Under the pieces are notes generated by a model, which saw nothing but the letters and a program-made list of their open reading frames with translations, did no database searches and was not told where the DNA came from. DNA of 64,000 bases from JANLYC01 sp963750495 (lineage in GTDB: Bacteria; Actinomycetota; Actinomycetes; Propionibacteriales; Nocardioidaceae), in assembly GCA_963750495.1 (NCBI GenBank), contig CAVVQV010000004.1:434001-498000 (forward strand). Direction: 5' to 3'. A program made the position numbers and the translations under genes. Shown piece after piece: positions 25,583-33,711 of the stretch. The stretch's first letter is position 1. Each line of letters begins with the position of its first letter.

Positions 25583-26400
25583 AGGTGGCCTCCCTGCAGC
25601 CGAAGGGTGGATGTGCGCATGAGCAAGAGGGCAACCCAGAGCACTGCGAGTCCGATGCACGCGAGCTGGGCCGGCGCCGAGGTGAGCACCAGCACGTTCC
25701 AGCCGGACTTGAGCACGATCACCAGGCCGGCCCAGCTGACCGCGACCATCGCGCCCGCGGCGGGCGCCGCCACCCAGGTGAGCAGCGCCAGAGCTCCAGT
25801 GGTCAGACCCAACGACGGCAGGAGCCAGACGAAGGCGAGGTCATGCATGCCTGGCACGAGCAGGCCGACGGCCAGAGTCGCCGGGATCGCGACGGCCAGC
25901 GTGGCCGTGGCGCGCAGCAGCGCGAGCCGAAGCTTGCTGTACGGCGTGGCGAGGCAGACCTCGCGCAGCGGGTCGAGGGCGTCGTAGGCCATAACGACGG
26001 CCAGCACCGGCACCAGCGGGGCGAGAGCGAGGAACGCAGCGTCCTGGTCCGACGGGCTCAGTCCCGCGAGCCCGACCAGGCAGGCCGACAGCAGTGCGAG
26101 CCCGACCGCGGCCGCCCAGGAGACGAGCAGCGAACCGGCGGCTGAGACAACCACCAGGTCGTGGGTCGGCGTCCCCAGGCGACGCAGCAGCCTGAGCGGT
26201 GCGGGGAGCACGGGCTCGGCGATCGAGGTCCGGACCGCGTCCCAGACCGCCATGGTCTGCGCGCATGTGACGGTCGACCTCGCGGCATCGCGGCATCGGG
26301 CGCATCCAGTGACGTGGGCCTCGACGCTCGCTTCGGCCACGGGGTCGAGCCGCCCGGCGGCATAGGCCTCCCACGTGTGCTGCTCCAGGTGCCAGCTCAT
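25579..26400 (-). CDS. Zinc-finger anti-sigma-like protein with multispanning membrane domain
   Basis: A 273-residue protein. The N-terminal 50 residues resemble a zinc-binding anti-sigma domain (HVTGCARCRD, pattern His-x3-Cys-x2-Cys), and the rest holds about six membrane segments. Classical anti-sigmas have one membrane span, so this fused form is unusual. Its ATG overlaps the sigma gene stop (ATGA). It probably holds the sigma factor at the membrane and may also be a subunit of, or sensor for, the ABC transporter encoded next. Confidence 0.82.
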   Translation of the reverse strand: MSWHLEQHTWEAYAAGRLDPVAEASVEAHVTGCARCRDAARSTVTCAQTMAVWDAVRTSIAEPVLPAPLRLLRRLGTPTHDLVVVSAAGSLLVSWAAAVGLALLSACLVGLAGLSPSDQDAAFLALAPLVPVLAVVMAYDALDPLREVCLATPYSKLRLALLRATATLAVAIPATLAVGLLVPGMHDLAFVWLLPSLGLTTGALALLTWVAAPAAGAMVAVSWAGLVIVLKSGWNVLVLTSAPAQLACIGLAVLWVALLLMRTSTLRLQGGHL

Positions 26401-26969
26401 GACCATCCCTCCAGAGAGATCAGCTGCTCACGCAGCCGCGACTTCGCGATGCGAGCGCGGCTCTTGACCGTGCCCTGCGGGATGCCGAGCAGCTGCGCGG
26501 CCTCCCTGGTGGACAGCCCGTCGATCACCGTCGCCTGCAGGACCTGCCGATGCTCAGGCGACAAGGTTCGGAGTGCATCACCCACGGGGCCGTGCTCGAC
26601 GGCGACGAGCAGCTCGTCCTCGGCACTGCGCACTGTGGGCGACAGCGCCGAGATCACCTGGCCCGTGACGGGTGTGGGCTGGGTGCGCTTGCGCAACCGG
26701 GTCACCAGCTGCCGGATCGCGATGCCCCACAACCAGGCGCCGACATCGCCGTCGCCGCGGAAGGCTCGCGGCCTGCGCCACACAGCAACAAACGTGTCGT
26801 GGAGGGCCTCTGCGGCCAAGTCCTCGTCCGCCGTCCGACGGCGCAGGCGGAGAATCAGCCATGCCGAATGCCGCTCGACCAGCTCCCGCAGGGCGAGCGC
26901 GTCACCCTCGGCCACCAGACCCAGGAGCTGCACGTCCGAAAGTGTCTCCACGAACACACTGTCGCGCAT
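26397..26969 (-). CDS. ECF RNA polymerase sigma factor
   Basis: A 190-residue sigma-70 family ECF factor: region 2 spans LAAEALHDTFVAVWRRPRAF and region 4 includes STREAAQLLGIPQGTVKSRA. It leads the operon sigma, anti-sigma, ABC ATPase, permease and membrane protein. It probably activates its own operon; no clear ECF-type promoter was identified by eye. Confidence 0.93.
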   Translation of the reverse strand: MRDSVFVETLSDVQLLGLVAEGDALALRELVERHSAWLILRLRRRTADEDLAAEALHDTFVAVWRRPRAFRGDGDVGAWLWGIAIRQLVTRLRKRTQPTPVTGQVISALSPTVRSAEDELLVAVEHGPVGDALRTLSPEHRQVLQATVIDGLSTREAAQLLGIPQGTVKSRARIAKSRLREQLISLEGWS

Positions 26970-27105
26970 CGATGCCCGATCGGATCACTCATCCGGTGCG
27001 CCGGTGCCTTCCACGGGCGTGCCCCGAAATGCGAGACTGGGCTGTCCCGCCGAAGCAACCTTTCCGAGCCAGCCAGCATCACATGGGGTACGAAGGGGGT
27101 GGCCG

Positions 27106-27633
27106 ATGGCCGGCACGACCACGAAGAACGCGCAGGATGCGCCTGCGTTCGAGGAGTACGCCGCGCACGCGTGGCCGTCGCTCTATCGCTCCTCCTACTT
27201 GCTGACCGGCAATCACGCGGACGCAGAGGACCTGGCCCAGCAGACGTTGCTCCAGACGTTTCGCTCGTGGGCCAAGGTGAGCCGGGCCGACCAGCCGGCG
27301 GCATACGCACGGCGGATCCTGACCAACCTCTACCTCTCGCGGACACGCCCGAAGGCTCGCCGGCTCGAGCTGCTCACGGACCGGCTCCCCGAACCGCGTT
27401 CGGTGCCGATTGCGGGGCCTGAGGACCGGATGGTGCTCTGGCCGCACGTCGCGTCCCTACCGCCGCGACAACGGGCGGTCATCGTGCTGCGCTACTACGA
27501 ACAACTGAGCGAACGCGAGATCGCCGAGGCGCTCGGGTGCTCCGCCGGCAACGTGAAGTCCACGGCGCACCGCGCGCTGCAATCCCTACGAGCCGCCATC
27601 GAGCGCACAGCAATCGACGGAGAGGAGGCCTGA
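27106..27633 (+). CDS. SigE-family ECF sigma factor
   Basis: A 175-residue ECF sigma of the actinobacterial SigE-like group: FEEYAAHAWPSLYRSSYLLT at the start, region 2 with DAEDLAQQTLLQTFRSWAKV, and region 4 with LSEREIAEALGCSAGNVKST. The ATG at 27106 follows GAAGGGGG; an open frame reaching far upstream runs across the divergent sigma gene and is rejected. The likely anti-sigma partner starts one base after the stop. Confidence 0.92.
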   Translation: MAGTTTKNAQDAPAFEEYAAHAWPSLYRSSYLLTGNHADAEDLAQQTLLQTFRSWAKVSRADQPAAYARRILTNLYLSRTRPKARRLELLTDRLPEPRSVPIAGPEDRMVLWPHVASLPPRQRAVIVLRYYEQLSEREIAEALGCSAGNVKSTAHRALQSLRAAIERTAIDGEEA

Positions 27634-27634
27634 C

Positions 27635-29131
27635 ATGAAGGAACTCGAGGACATCCTGACCCGAGAGCTGCGCGAGGTTTCTGATGGGCTCCACGTGCCG
27701 CCGATGCCCGCCGACCTGATCGCGAACGAGGCGCCACTGCAGACCACACGGCGCTGGCGGCCCGGCCTGGTGGCCGCGGCGGTCGTCCTGATCGTCAGCG
27801 TCACCACGCTGGTGCTCCACGAGCGGCAGGACGGCGACATCCAGCCGGCCCCGCCCTCTCCCAGCCCGACCGCGCCGGCCAACACCGACCCCTCGCCTCG
27901 ACCGGAGTCGATCGCCTCGATTCCCACCACCGAGCCCAAGGTCGCCTACATCGTCGACCAACGGCTCTACGTAGACGGCCACGAGGTGCCGGGTGCGTGG
28001 TGGAGCGTCGAGTCCCGGGGAGACGTCTGGCTGGCGCTTCAGTCCGACGGCTCCTGGTGGTGGGGCGGCCCCGGCGTCGACTCGTCGAAGATCGACGCCC
28101 AGATCGACCAGCCGCCGGTGATCTCTCCCAACGGTGGCTACATCGCGTTCCTCGACCTCACTGGGGGAAAGGTCGCGCTGACCGGTTTCAACACCAAGCC
28201 CGGCGGCGACGGCTTCGGCCAGGCACCGGTCGACCTGCCGCGCGCAGAGGGCGGAGTGGCGCTCGCGGTCCGTGCGGTCACCGACGAAGGGGACGTGATC
28301 GTCCAGGGCGCCCGGACCAGCGTGATGTGGCGCGCCGTTCAGGATCAGGCGACCGTCGTGGACCTGTCACAGACGGCCCCCGAGCGGGTGTTCCTGCAGG
28401 GCACGTCCGCAGGTCTGGTCGTCGTCGACGGGAAACCCGGCTATGTCGACGGCACCAACGCGACGCCCTACCTGGCCACCATCTCCAGTAGTGGTCAGCT
28501 CACTCCCCAGGAGACGCTGCCGACGTACGACGAGCTCGACATCAGCCCCGGCGGCACGTGGTTGGTCCGGTCACCGGCCGGCACCCTGGGCGGAGAGGTC
28601 GCCTCCGTCACGTCCTTGGAGGCGCAGGCCGTCGGCAGCAGCGACGCCGTCGTCCTGGATTCCCCCAAGGGCTGGGGATTCGCGAGTGGCACCTGGGCGT
28701 GGGAGGACGACGCCACCTTCGTCGCCACGCTGTTCCGCGGTTCGGCCAAAGAGGCGTTCAACGCCCGGTTGGTTCGCTGCAGCGTCACGATCGGCGCCTG
28801 TCGGCCTTTCGCCGCTCCCGTGAGCGACGCCGAGCGCGGCGGCTTCAGCGCCGAGGAGACGCTCGGCAATGTGGTGGAGGCGGTGGTCGCGGGAGACCGC
28901 GCCCTCCTCGCCGACCAGTCCGTCGTCGCCGACTCGGAGTGGAAGCAGCTTGTCGACTTCGCCGCCGGCAAGGGCGGCTCCGCAGCCACCTGTCGCGACA
29001 ACGGGAGCGGGACCAAGGACTGTGCGATCGACTTCGGCGCCAGCCGGGATACCGTCTACTACGCGATCCTCGAACCGGCGAAGAACGACTACGGCTGGCG
29101 CCTCACCTATGTCGGCATCGGTGGCGCCTGA
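27635..29131 (+). CDS. Membrane-anchored putative anti-sigma/sensor protein
   Basis: A 498-residue protein with an N-terminal cytoplasmic part of about 42 residues (MKELEDILTRELREVSDGLH), one membrane segment (LVAAAVVLIVSVTTLVL, about 47-63), a Pro/Ser linker and a large extracytoplasmic domain that reads like a beta-propeller or beta-sandwich. The gene starts 2 bp after the sigma stop, so it is most likely the sigma's membrane-bound partner; the ligand is unknown. Confidence 0.8.
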   Translation: MKELEDILTRELREVSDGLHVPPMPADLIANEAPLQTTRRWRPGLVAAAVVLIVSVTTLVLHERQDGDIQPAPPSPSPTAPANTDPSPRPESIASIPTTEPKVAYIVDQRLYVDGHEVPGAWWSVESRGDVWLALQSDGSWWWGGPGVDSSKIDAQIDQPPVISPNGGYIAFLDLTGGKVALTGFNTKPGGDGFGQAPVDLPRAEGGVALAVRAVTDEGDVIVQGARTSVMWRAVQDQATVVDLSQTAPERVFLQGTSAGLVVVDGKPGYVDGTNATPYLATISSSGQLTPQETLPTYDELDISPGGTWLVRSPAGTLGGEVASVTSLEAQAVGSSDAVVLDSPKGWGFASGTWAWEDDATFVATLFRGSAKEAFNARLVRCSVTIGACRPFAAPVSDAERGGFSAEETLGNVVEAVVAGDRALLADQSVVADSEWKQLVDFAAGKGGSAATCRDNGSGTKDCAIDFGASRDTVYYAILEPAKNDYGWRLTYVGIGGA

Positions 29132-29333
29132 CGCATCCCCGATGCGTTCCAATCCTTGAACCGCACGGCTGCCGACACGGCGAGCTCACGGGCGGCGCCT
29201 CGATTCCCGGCGGGGCGGGACCGAAATCTCTGCCGCTCGGGAATCGAACCTCTGTCGCCCGGGAGGTTTCCGGAGCATGCTCGATGGCGTCGGCGTCGAG
29301 GGGAGACGCCGAGACCCCGAGGTGGTGACAGTC

Positions 29334-29798
29334 ATGAACGACCCCAGCCAGACCGAGCGGAACAAGGCCGTGATCCGGCGCTTCGTGGAGGAGGTTCAGA
29401 ACGGCAAGGACTTCGACGCCTACGACGAACTCAACGCCCCCGATTTCGTCAACCTGAGCAGCCCTCCAGGCGTCCCCTCAGACCGAGAGGGGGGCAAGAT
29501 GTTCCTGCAGGCCTTCGCCGCGGCCTACCCCGACGCGACGTTCATGATCAACGAGATGATCGCGGAGGGCGACCAGGTGGTGACCAAGAAGACGATGTCG
29601 GGGACGAACGCCGGGGAGTTCGCCGGGATGCCGGCGACTGGACGTCACGTCACCTTCCAGTACGTCGACATCATGCGCGTGCGCGACGGGCGGATCATCC
29701 AGCACTGGAACATCGTCGACCAGCTGAGCTGGCTCACCCAGCTGGGCCTCCTCCCAGACCCGTCAAGCGCGGCGATGAGTGAGCCGGCAGGCAGCTAG
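29334..29798 (+). CDS. SnoaL-like ester cyclase-type protein
   Basis: A 154-residue alpha+beta barrel protein of the SnoaL/NTF2-like superfamily: NKAVIRRFVEEVQNGKDFDA, then FLQAFAAAYPDATFMINEMI, then DIMRVRDGRIIQHWNIVD. The last segment is the family hallmark. Members range from polyketide cyclases to stress proteins without known substrates. The ATG at 29334 follows GAGGTGG; upstream in-frame starts are less likely. Confidence 0.85.
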   Translation: MNDPSQTERNKAVIRRFVEEVQNGKDFDAYDELNAPDFVNLSSPPGVPSDREGGKMFLQAFAAAYPDATFMINEMIAEGDQVVTKKTMSGTNAGEFAGMPATGRHVTFQYVDIMRVRDGRIIQHWNIVDQLSWLTQLGLLPDPSSAAMSEPAGS

Positions 29799-29821
29799 CC
29801 CAACGGGCCCCTGCAATCCTC

Positions 29822-29878
29822 TTGACGCAACCCTTTGGTTGCCATACGGTGAGTAGCAACCAGTCAGTTGCTACTCAC
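29822..29878 (+). promoter_or_regulatory. Promoter with two overlapping inverted repeats (candidate ArsR operator)
   Basis: A -35 TTGACG (29822-29827) and -10 TACGGT (29845-29850) are spaced by 17 bp. Between them lies GCAACC-CTTT-GGTTGC (29827-29842), and just downstream is GTGAGTAGCAAC (29849-29860), mirrored exactly at 29867-29878 with a 6-bp spacer. Both repeats share GCAAC/GTTGC. Binding here would block RNA polymerase, as expected for autoregulation by the ArsR protein in the operon. Confidence 0.7.
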
Positions 29879-29889
29879 CGGAGGTTCTC

Positions 29890-30321
29890 ATGGGTTTTCC
29901 CGATCGCATCGAGCGGACCGTCGACGTCGCGCATCCGCCGCGCAAGGTCTGGGCAGCGCTCACCACAGCCGAGGGGCTCAGCTCCTGGTTCGGCGACGAG
30001 GCGACGATCGACCTGACTGTCGGTGGGGCGGCAAGCATGAGCTGGACCAACGGTCATGCCGCCAGCATGCGGGTGGAGCGGGTGGAAGAGCCCTCCGTGT
30101 TCGGGTTCACCTGGGGCATCAGCGGGCTGCCCGATGACGATCCCCGTCGCACCTACGTCGAGTTCACCCTCGAGCCGGTCGGCGACGGCACCCGCCTCAC
30201 AGTCGTCGAGACCGGCTTCGCCCAGCTGCCTGACGACGCCCACGACAAGGCTTTCGAGGACAACACCGGTGGCTGGGCCAACGAGCTCGGCGAGCTGATC
30301 GACTACCTCGATGCCGCCTGA
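29890..30321 (+). CDS. SRPBCC (AHSA1-like) domain protein
   Basis: A 143-residue START-like hydrophobic-ligand-binding protein: RIERTVDVAHPPRKVWAALT at the start, then GLSSWFGDEA, and the closing NTGGWANELGEL. Proteins of this type commonly pair with ArsR regulators. A GGAGG ribosome site precedes the ATG. It overlaps the ArsR gene by 11 bp and lies directly behind the palindromic operator. Confidence 0.9.
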   Translation: MGFPDRIERTVDVAHPPRKVWAALTTAEGLSSWFGDEATIDLTVGGAASMSWTNGHAASMRVERVEEPSVFGFTWGISGLPDDDPRRTYVEFTLEPVGDGTRLTVVETGFAQLPDDAHDKAFEDNTGGWANELGELIDYLDAA

Positions 30322-30679
30322 TACCGAGGCAATCGCCGAGCGGGTCTTCACCGCGCTGGCCGACCCGACCCGCCGGGCCATCCTGGCAGCACTGGCGTCA
30401 GCGGGGCCGGCGACGGCCACCGACCTGGCCGACCGGCTGCCGATCACGCGGCAGGCCATCGCCAAGCACCTGACCCTCCTGGCTGATTCTGGCCTGGTGA
30501 CCGCCGAGCCCGGAGAACGTCGCCGCGTGCGCTACCGGCTCCGTTCGGCGCCCATGCAGGTGGCTCAGCAATTCCTCGCCGCACTGGCCCGCGACTGGGA
30601 TCACTCGCTCGACGCGTTGACGGCGCACCTCGAGCAGTTCGCCGGCAACGACCCCACAGAGTCTTCAAAGGAGACCTGA
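30311..30679 (+). CDS. ArsR-family transcriptional regulator
   Basis: A 122-residue winged-helix repressor: VFTALADPTRRAILAALASA, then LADRLPITRQAIAKHLTLLA (the recognition helix), then the wing GERRRVRYRL. No obvious metal-binding Cys cluster is present, so it is probably of the non-metal, SRPBCC-associated type. It probably represses its own operon through the inverted repeats at 29827-29878. Confidence 0.92.
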   Translation: MPPDTEAIAERVFTALADPTRRAILAALASAGPATATDLADRLPITRQAIAKHLTLLADSGLVTAEPGERRRVRYRLRSAPMQVAQQFLAALARDWDHSLDALTAHLEQFAGNDPTESSKET

Positions 30680-30685
30680 ACCAAC

Positions 30686-31411
30686 ATGACCAAGAGCCGA
30701 GCCGCGACCACCTTTCGCGCCACCCCACGGGCGGAGTCACGTGTCGCCGTACCTCGCGGTGAGAAGGAGACGCTCGCATGGGCGACCGTGCTGACCGTGA
30801 CAGTCGGGCTGTCCGCCGCGGCCTGGGCCGCGTGGGTATGGCAGCTGGACGGCATGGACATGGGGGTCGGGACCGAGCTCGGCTCGTTCGGCTCCTTCAC
30901 CGCGACCTGGGCGCTGATGATGGCGGCGATGATGCTGCCCGGCGCCGTACCATCGCTGATGCATCGTGCCCGGCAGCGCGGAAGCATCCGTAGCACTCCC
31001 TGGTTCGTGGCGACCTATCTCGGTGTCTGGGCGCTGCTCGGCCCGGCGGTGTACGCCGTGTATCGCCCGCACGGCACCGTCGCCGCAGGGGTGATGGTGA
31101 TCGTGGCCGGAGGCTACGAGCTCACGCCGATCAAGCGGTGCTTCCGCGATCGCTGTCACGACAGCACCCGTTCCGGGCTCGACTTCGGGCTGTCCTGCGT
31201 GGGGTCGAGCGCAGGCCTCATGCTGATCATGGCAGCGCTCGGAATCATGAGCATCGCCTGGATGGTCGCGGTAGCTGCCGTCATCCTTGCGCAGAAGCTC
31301 TGGGCGGCAAGGCTGGCCATCGACGTGCCGATAGCGGTCGCGATCGTCGGACTCGGCGTGCTGATTCTCTTCGCACCCTCATCGGTTCCCGGGGTCACAC
31401 CACCGATGTGA
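30686..31411 (+). CDS. DUF2182 family integral membrane protein
   Basis: A 241-residue membrane protein with about six spans. The segment TWALMMAAMMLPGAVPSLMH is the DUF2182 signature, and GLDFGLSCVGSSAGLM follows. The family is sometimes called predicted metal-binding because of conserved Met/His/Cys residues, but its function is unproven. It starts 6 bp after arsR and is in the same operon. Confidence 0.88.
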   Translation: MTKSRAATTFRATPRAESRVAVPRGEKETLAWATVLTVTVGLSAAAWAAWVWQLDGMDMGVGTELGSFGSFTATWALMMAAMMLPGAVPSLMHRARQRGSIRSTPWFVATYLGVWALLGPAVYAVYRPHGTVAAGVMVIVAGGYELTPIKRCFRDRCHDSTRSGLDFGLSCVGSSAGLMLIMAALGIMSIAWMVAVAAVILAQKLWAARLAIDVPIAVAIVGLGVLILFAPSSVPGVTPPM

Positions 31412-31474
31412 CCACTCCCCTGGCTTCCAGACCAGAACCCGTAATCCAACCGCTGACCAACCCAAGGAGACGTC

Positions 31475-32260
31475 ATGACCCATCACAAGACCGGAACTCG
31501 CGAGGAGTGGCTCGCCGCTCGAGTGGAGCTGCTCGCGGCTGAGAAGGAGCTGACTCGTCGCAGCGACGAGCTCGCGCGGCAACGGCAGGAACTGCCTTGG
31601 GTGCGCATCGACCGGGACTACGCCTTCGACACCGACGAGGGCCCGGCCAAGCTCAGCGACCTCTTCAAGGGTCGCTCACAGCTGCTTGTCTACCACTTCA
31701 TGTTCGGGCCCGACTTCACGGCCGGCTGTCCTTCCTGTTCGGCGATCGCCGACGGCTTCAACGGCTTCACAACCCACCTGGCCAACCACGACGTCATGCT
31801 GTGGGCCGTGTCGCGGGCCCCTATCGCCAGGCTCCAGGACTATCGCGACCGGATGGGATGGAGCTTCCCCTGGGCGTCGTCGCAGGACAGCGACTTCAAC
31901 CCCGACTTCCAGGCCGGTTTCAGCAAGGCACAGCAGCACGCCGGAGTCGGCGAGTACAACTTCGGGTCGTACGACCTCGGATCGGTTGCTGAGCTCGGCG
32001 AGCAGAAGGTCTTCTCGGACTGGGCCGCCACCACCGGCACTGAGTGGGCCATCTACACCCAGGAGGCACCCGGCATGAGCGCGTTCGTGCTGGAGGACGG
32101 CGTGGTCTACCACACCTACTCGGCGTACGCGCGCGGCCTCGACGCACTCTGGGGCATGTACCCGTGGCTCGATCGGGCACCGCTGGGCCGCAACGAGGAT
32201 CGGACGCCCGACAGCCCGCTCTGCTGGTTCCGTCGCCACGACGAGTACGCCAACGCCTGA
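31475..32260 (+). CDS. DUF899 family thioredoxin-like protein
   Basis: A 261-residue protein of the DUF899 family: EELPWVRI-type N terminus, YHFMFGPDFTAGCPSCSAIA with a CPSC pair where thioredoxins have CxxC, and DGVVYHTYSAYARGLD near the end. A redox role is likely but unproven. A CAAGGAGA ribosome site precedes the ATG. It completes the SRPBCC-ArsR-DUF2182-DUF899 cassette, 63 bp after DUF2182. Confidence 0.9.
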   Translation: MTHHKTGTREEWLAARVELLAAEKELTRRSDELARQRQELPWVRIDRDYAFDTDEGPAKLSDLFKGRSQLLVYHFMFGPDFTAGCPSCSAIADGFNGFTTHLANHDVMLWAVSRAPIARLQDYRDRMGWSFPWASSQDSDFNPDFQAGFSKAQQHAGVGEYNFGSYDLGSVAELGEQKVFSDWAATTGTEWAIYTQEAPGMSAFVLEDGVVYHTYSAYARGLDALWGMYPWLDRAPLGRNEDRTPDSPLCWFRRHDEYANA

Positions 32261-32489
32261 CGCCGGCGTTCCTGAGAGACGCCGGAGGAGTCTTGAGTGT
32301 CTGCGCCGAGAGCATCGTCCGTTCGGCGCACACGCCCCACCTGACGGCCCGATGATGCTCGTTCGAACCGGTGGATTGTACGGTTTGTCCTCGCGGCACG
32401 ACCGGCGATGCGCCATCGTGGGCTTGACGCGTCGACTCGGCGCGGCACGAGGCAGGACGGGGGCTCAGGTGATCGACGACAGGGGACAC

Positions 32490-32651
32490 ATGGCGGACGA
32501 GTCCGAGGCGGAGATGCGTTTGCTGACCCACCTCGTCAGCTCAGCCGTGTGCTTTCACGGCGCGTTGGCGCAGGAGCAGATCGATGAGATCCTCCAACTG
32601 ACGACAATGACTGGCGGGCCCGATCTGACGGCTCAGCCGATCCAGAACTGA
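32490..32651 (+). CDS. Small hypothetical protein
   Basis: A possible 53-residue protein, MADESEAEMRLLTHLVSSAV onwards, mostly helical, ending with a short polar tail. An AGGGG ribosome-site-like sequence lies 4 bases before the ATG. No family is recognised. It is kept because the protein is not Arg/Pro-rich like shadow frames and fills a gap of about 550 bp, but it may not be real. Confidence 0.35.
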   Translation: MADESEAEMRLLTHLVSSAVCFHGALAQEQIDEILQLTTMTGGPDLTAQPIQN

Positions 32652-32668
32652 ACCTCGTCGACTCAGCC

Positions 32669-32715
32669 ACTTCGGCCAACACATCTTCGGCCAAGCACAT
32701 CTGCCGCCAACACAG
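32669..32715. repeat. Three imperfect tandem repeats of about 16 bp
   Basis: Units ACTTCGGCCAACACAT, CTTCGGCCAAGCACAT and CTGCCGCCAACACAG follow each other directly and abut the palindrome at 32717-32749. Confidence 0.6.
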
Positions 32716-32716
32716 C

Positions 32717-32749
32717 GGTGACCGCGTACGCCGTGCGTACGCGGTCACC
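32717..32749. terminator. Hairpin between small ORF and calcium-binding repeat gene
   Basis: GGTGACCGCGTACGC and its exact reverse complement are separated by a CGT loop. It lies 64 bp beyond the end of the minus-strand calcium-binding gene and 65 bp beyond the plus-strand small ORF, so it may terminate both; there is no T-tract. Confidence 0.65.
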
Positions 32750-32812
32750 ATGTGTCAATGTGCTGGCGGTTGCGGTCCCTGCAGATGCCAAGGACTCACG
32801 ATCCGCAGTGGA

Positions 32813-33493
32813 TCACGGGCAGCCGTCCATGAAGTCGCCCGGGTCACCGTTGCACGTGTCCGTACCGCCGGCGCCGCGCAACGAGTCGTTGTTACTGACT
32901 CCGTCGACGGCGTTGAGGGTGTCGTTGCCGTCGCCACCGTTGAGGTGGTCGGGACCCTTGCCGGCGTTGAGCGTGTCGTCGCCCTGGCTGCCGAACATTC
33001 TGTCGCCGCCTCGCCCGCCGTACATGATGTCGTCGTTGGCACCGCCAGCCATCTTGTCAGCCTTCTTGTTGCCGCTGATGACGTCGAGGCCCGCGCCGCC
33101 GGACAGCCGGTCCTTGCCGTTGCCGCCGTAGATCTTGTCGTTGCCGACACCGCCGAAGATCACGTCGTGGCCCTTCCTGCCGCCGAGCCGGTCGTCGCCC
33201 ATGCTGCCCGTCAGGACGTCATTGCCCAGGCCACCGATGAGCCGGTCGTTGCCGCCGTCACCGCAGATGATGTCGCGGCCCTTGCCGCCTCTGACGATGT
33301 CATTGCCGCCGAGCGAGGCGATCACGTCGTTGCCTGCGGTCCCGCGAATGTTGTCGGCACCGGCCGTCCCCATGATCGTGACCGCGTGACCACGGCACAT
33401 TCCGGCCTTGACTGCGTCGGTGGGCGACGTCAGCGTCGGCAGGCCCACGATGACCAGCGCCGTCGCAACGCCGAGAACACGCTTCCGGATCAT
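32813..33493 (-). CDS. Secreted calcium-binding protein with RTX-type repeats
   Basis: A 226-residue protein with a Sec signal peptide (MIRKRVLGVATALVIVGLPT) followed by about 14 glycine/aspartate nonapeptide repeats of the hemolysin type, such as GGLGNDVLTGSMGDDRLGG, which fold into a calcium-binding beta-roll. The ATG at 33493 follows AAGGAG. Typical RTX proteins leave by type I secretion with no signal peptide, so this one differs. A role in the extracellular matrix is plausible, as a polysaccharide locus begins next to it. Confidence 0.88.
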   Translation of the reverse strand: MIRKRVLGVATALVIVGLPTLTSPTDAVKAGMCRGHAVTIMGTAGADNIRGTAGNDVIASLGGNDIVRGGKGRDIICGDGGNDRLIGGLGNDVLTGSMGDDRLGGRKGHDVIFGGVGNDKIYGGNGKDRLSGGAGLDVISGNKKADKMAGGANDDIMYGGRGGDRMFGSQGDDTLNAGKGPDHLNGGDGNDTLNAVDGVSNNDSLRGAGGTDTCNGDPGDFMDGCP

Positions 33494-33711
33494 GATTTTC
33501 TCCTTGACATCAGCCTGGTTTGTGGTTGGTCTACCTTGCGAAATGTATGCGATACGCGGCAATGCGTATCACGCTTTGCGAATTTGCCGGTGCCTAATCC
33601 GCGATCGATGTGCAGTGGCCCAATGTAGGTGGCTTCCCACGGCCAAGAAAGAGTCATTTGGGTGAGGAGGTTGTCACGCTCGGTCAGAAGCACTTATTCG
33701 GGCCGGACCGC

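Noticed and set aside
26161..27105. N-terminal extension of the plus-strand sigma factor across the divergent sigma gene
   Set aside because: It would cover another gene, is Ser/Arg-rich, and an ATG with a good ribosome site lies at 27106.
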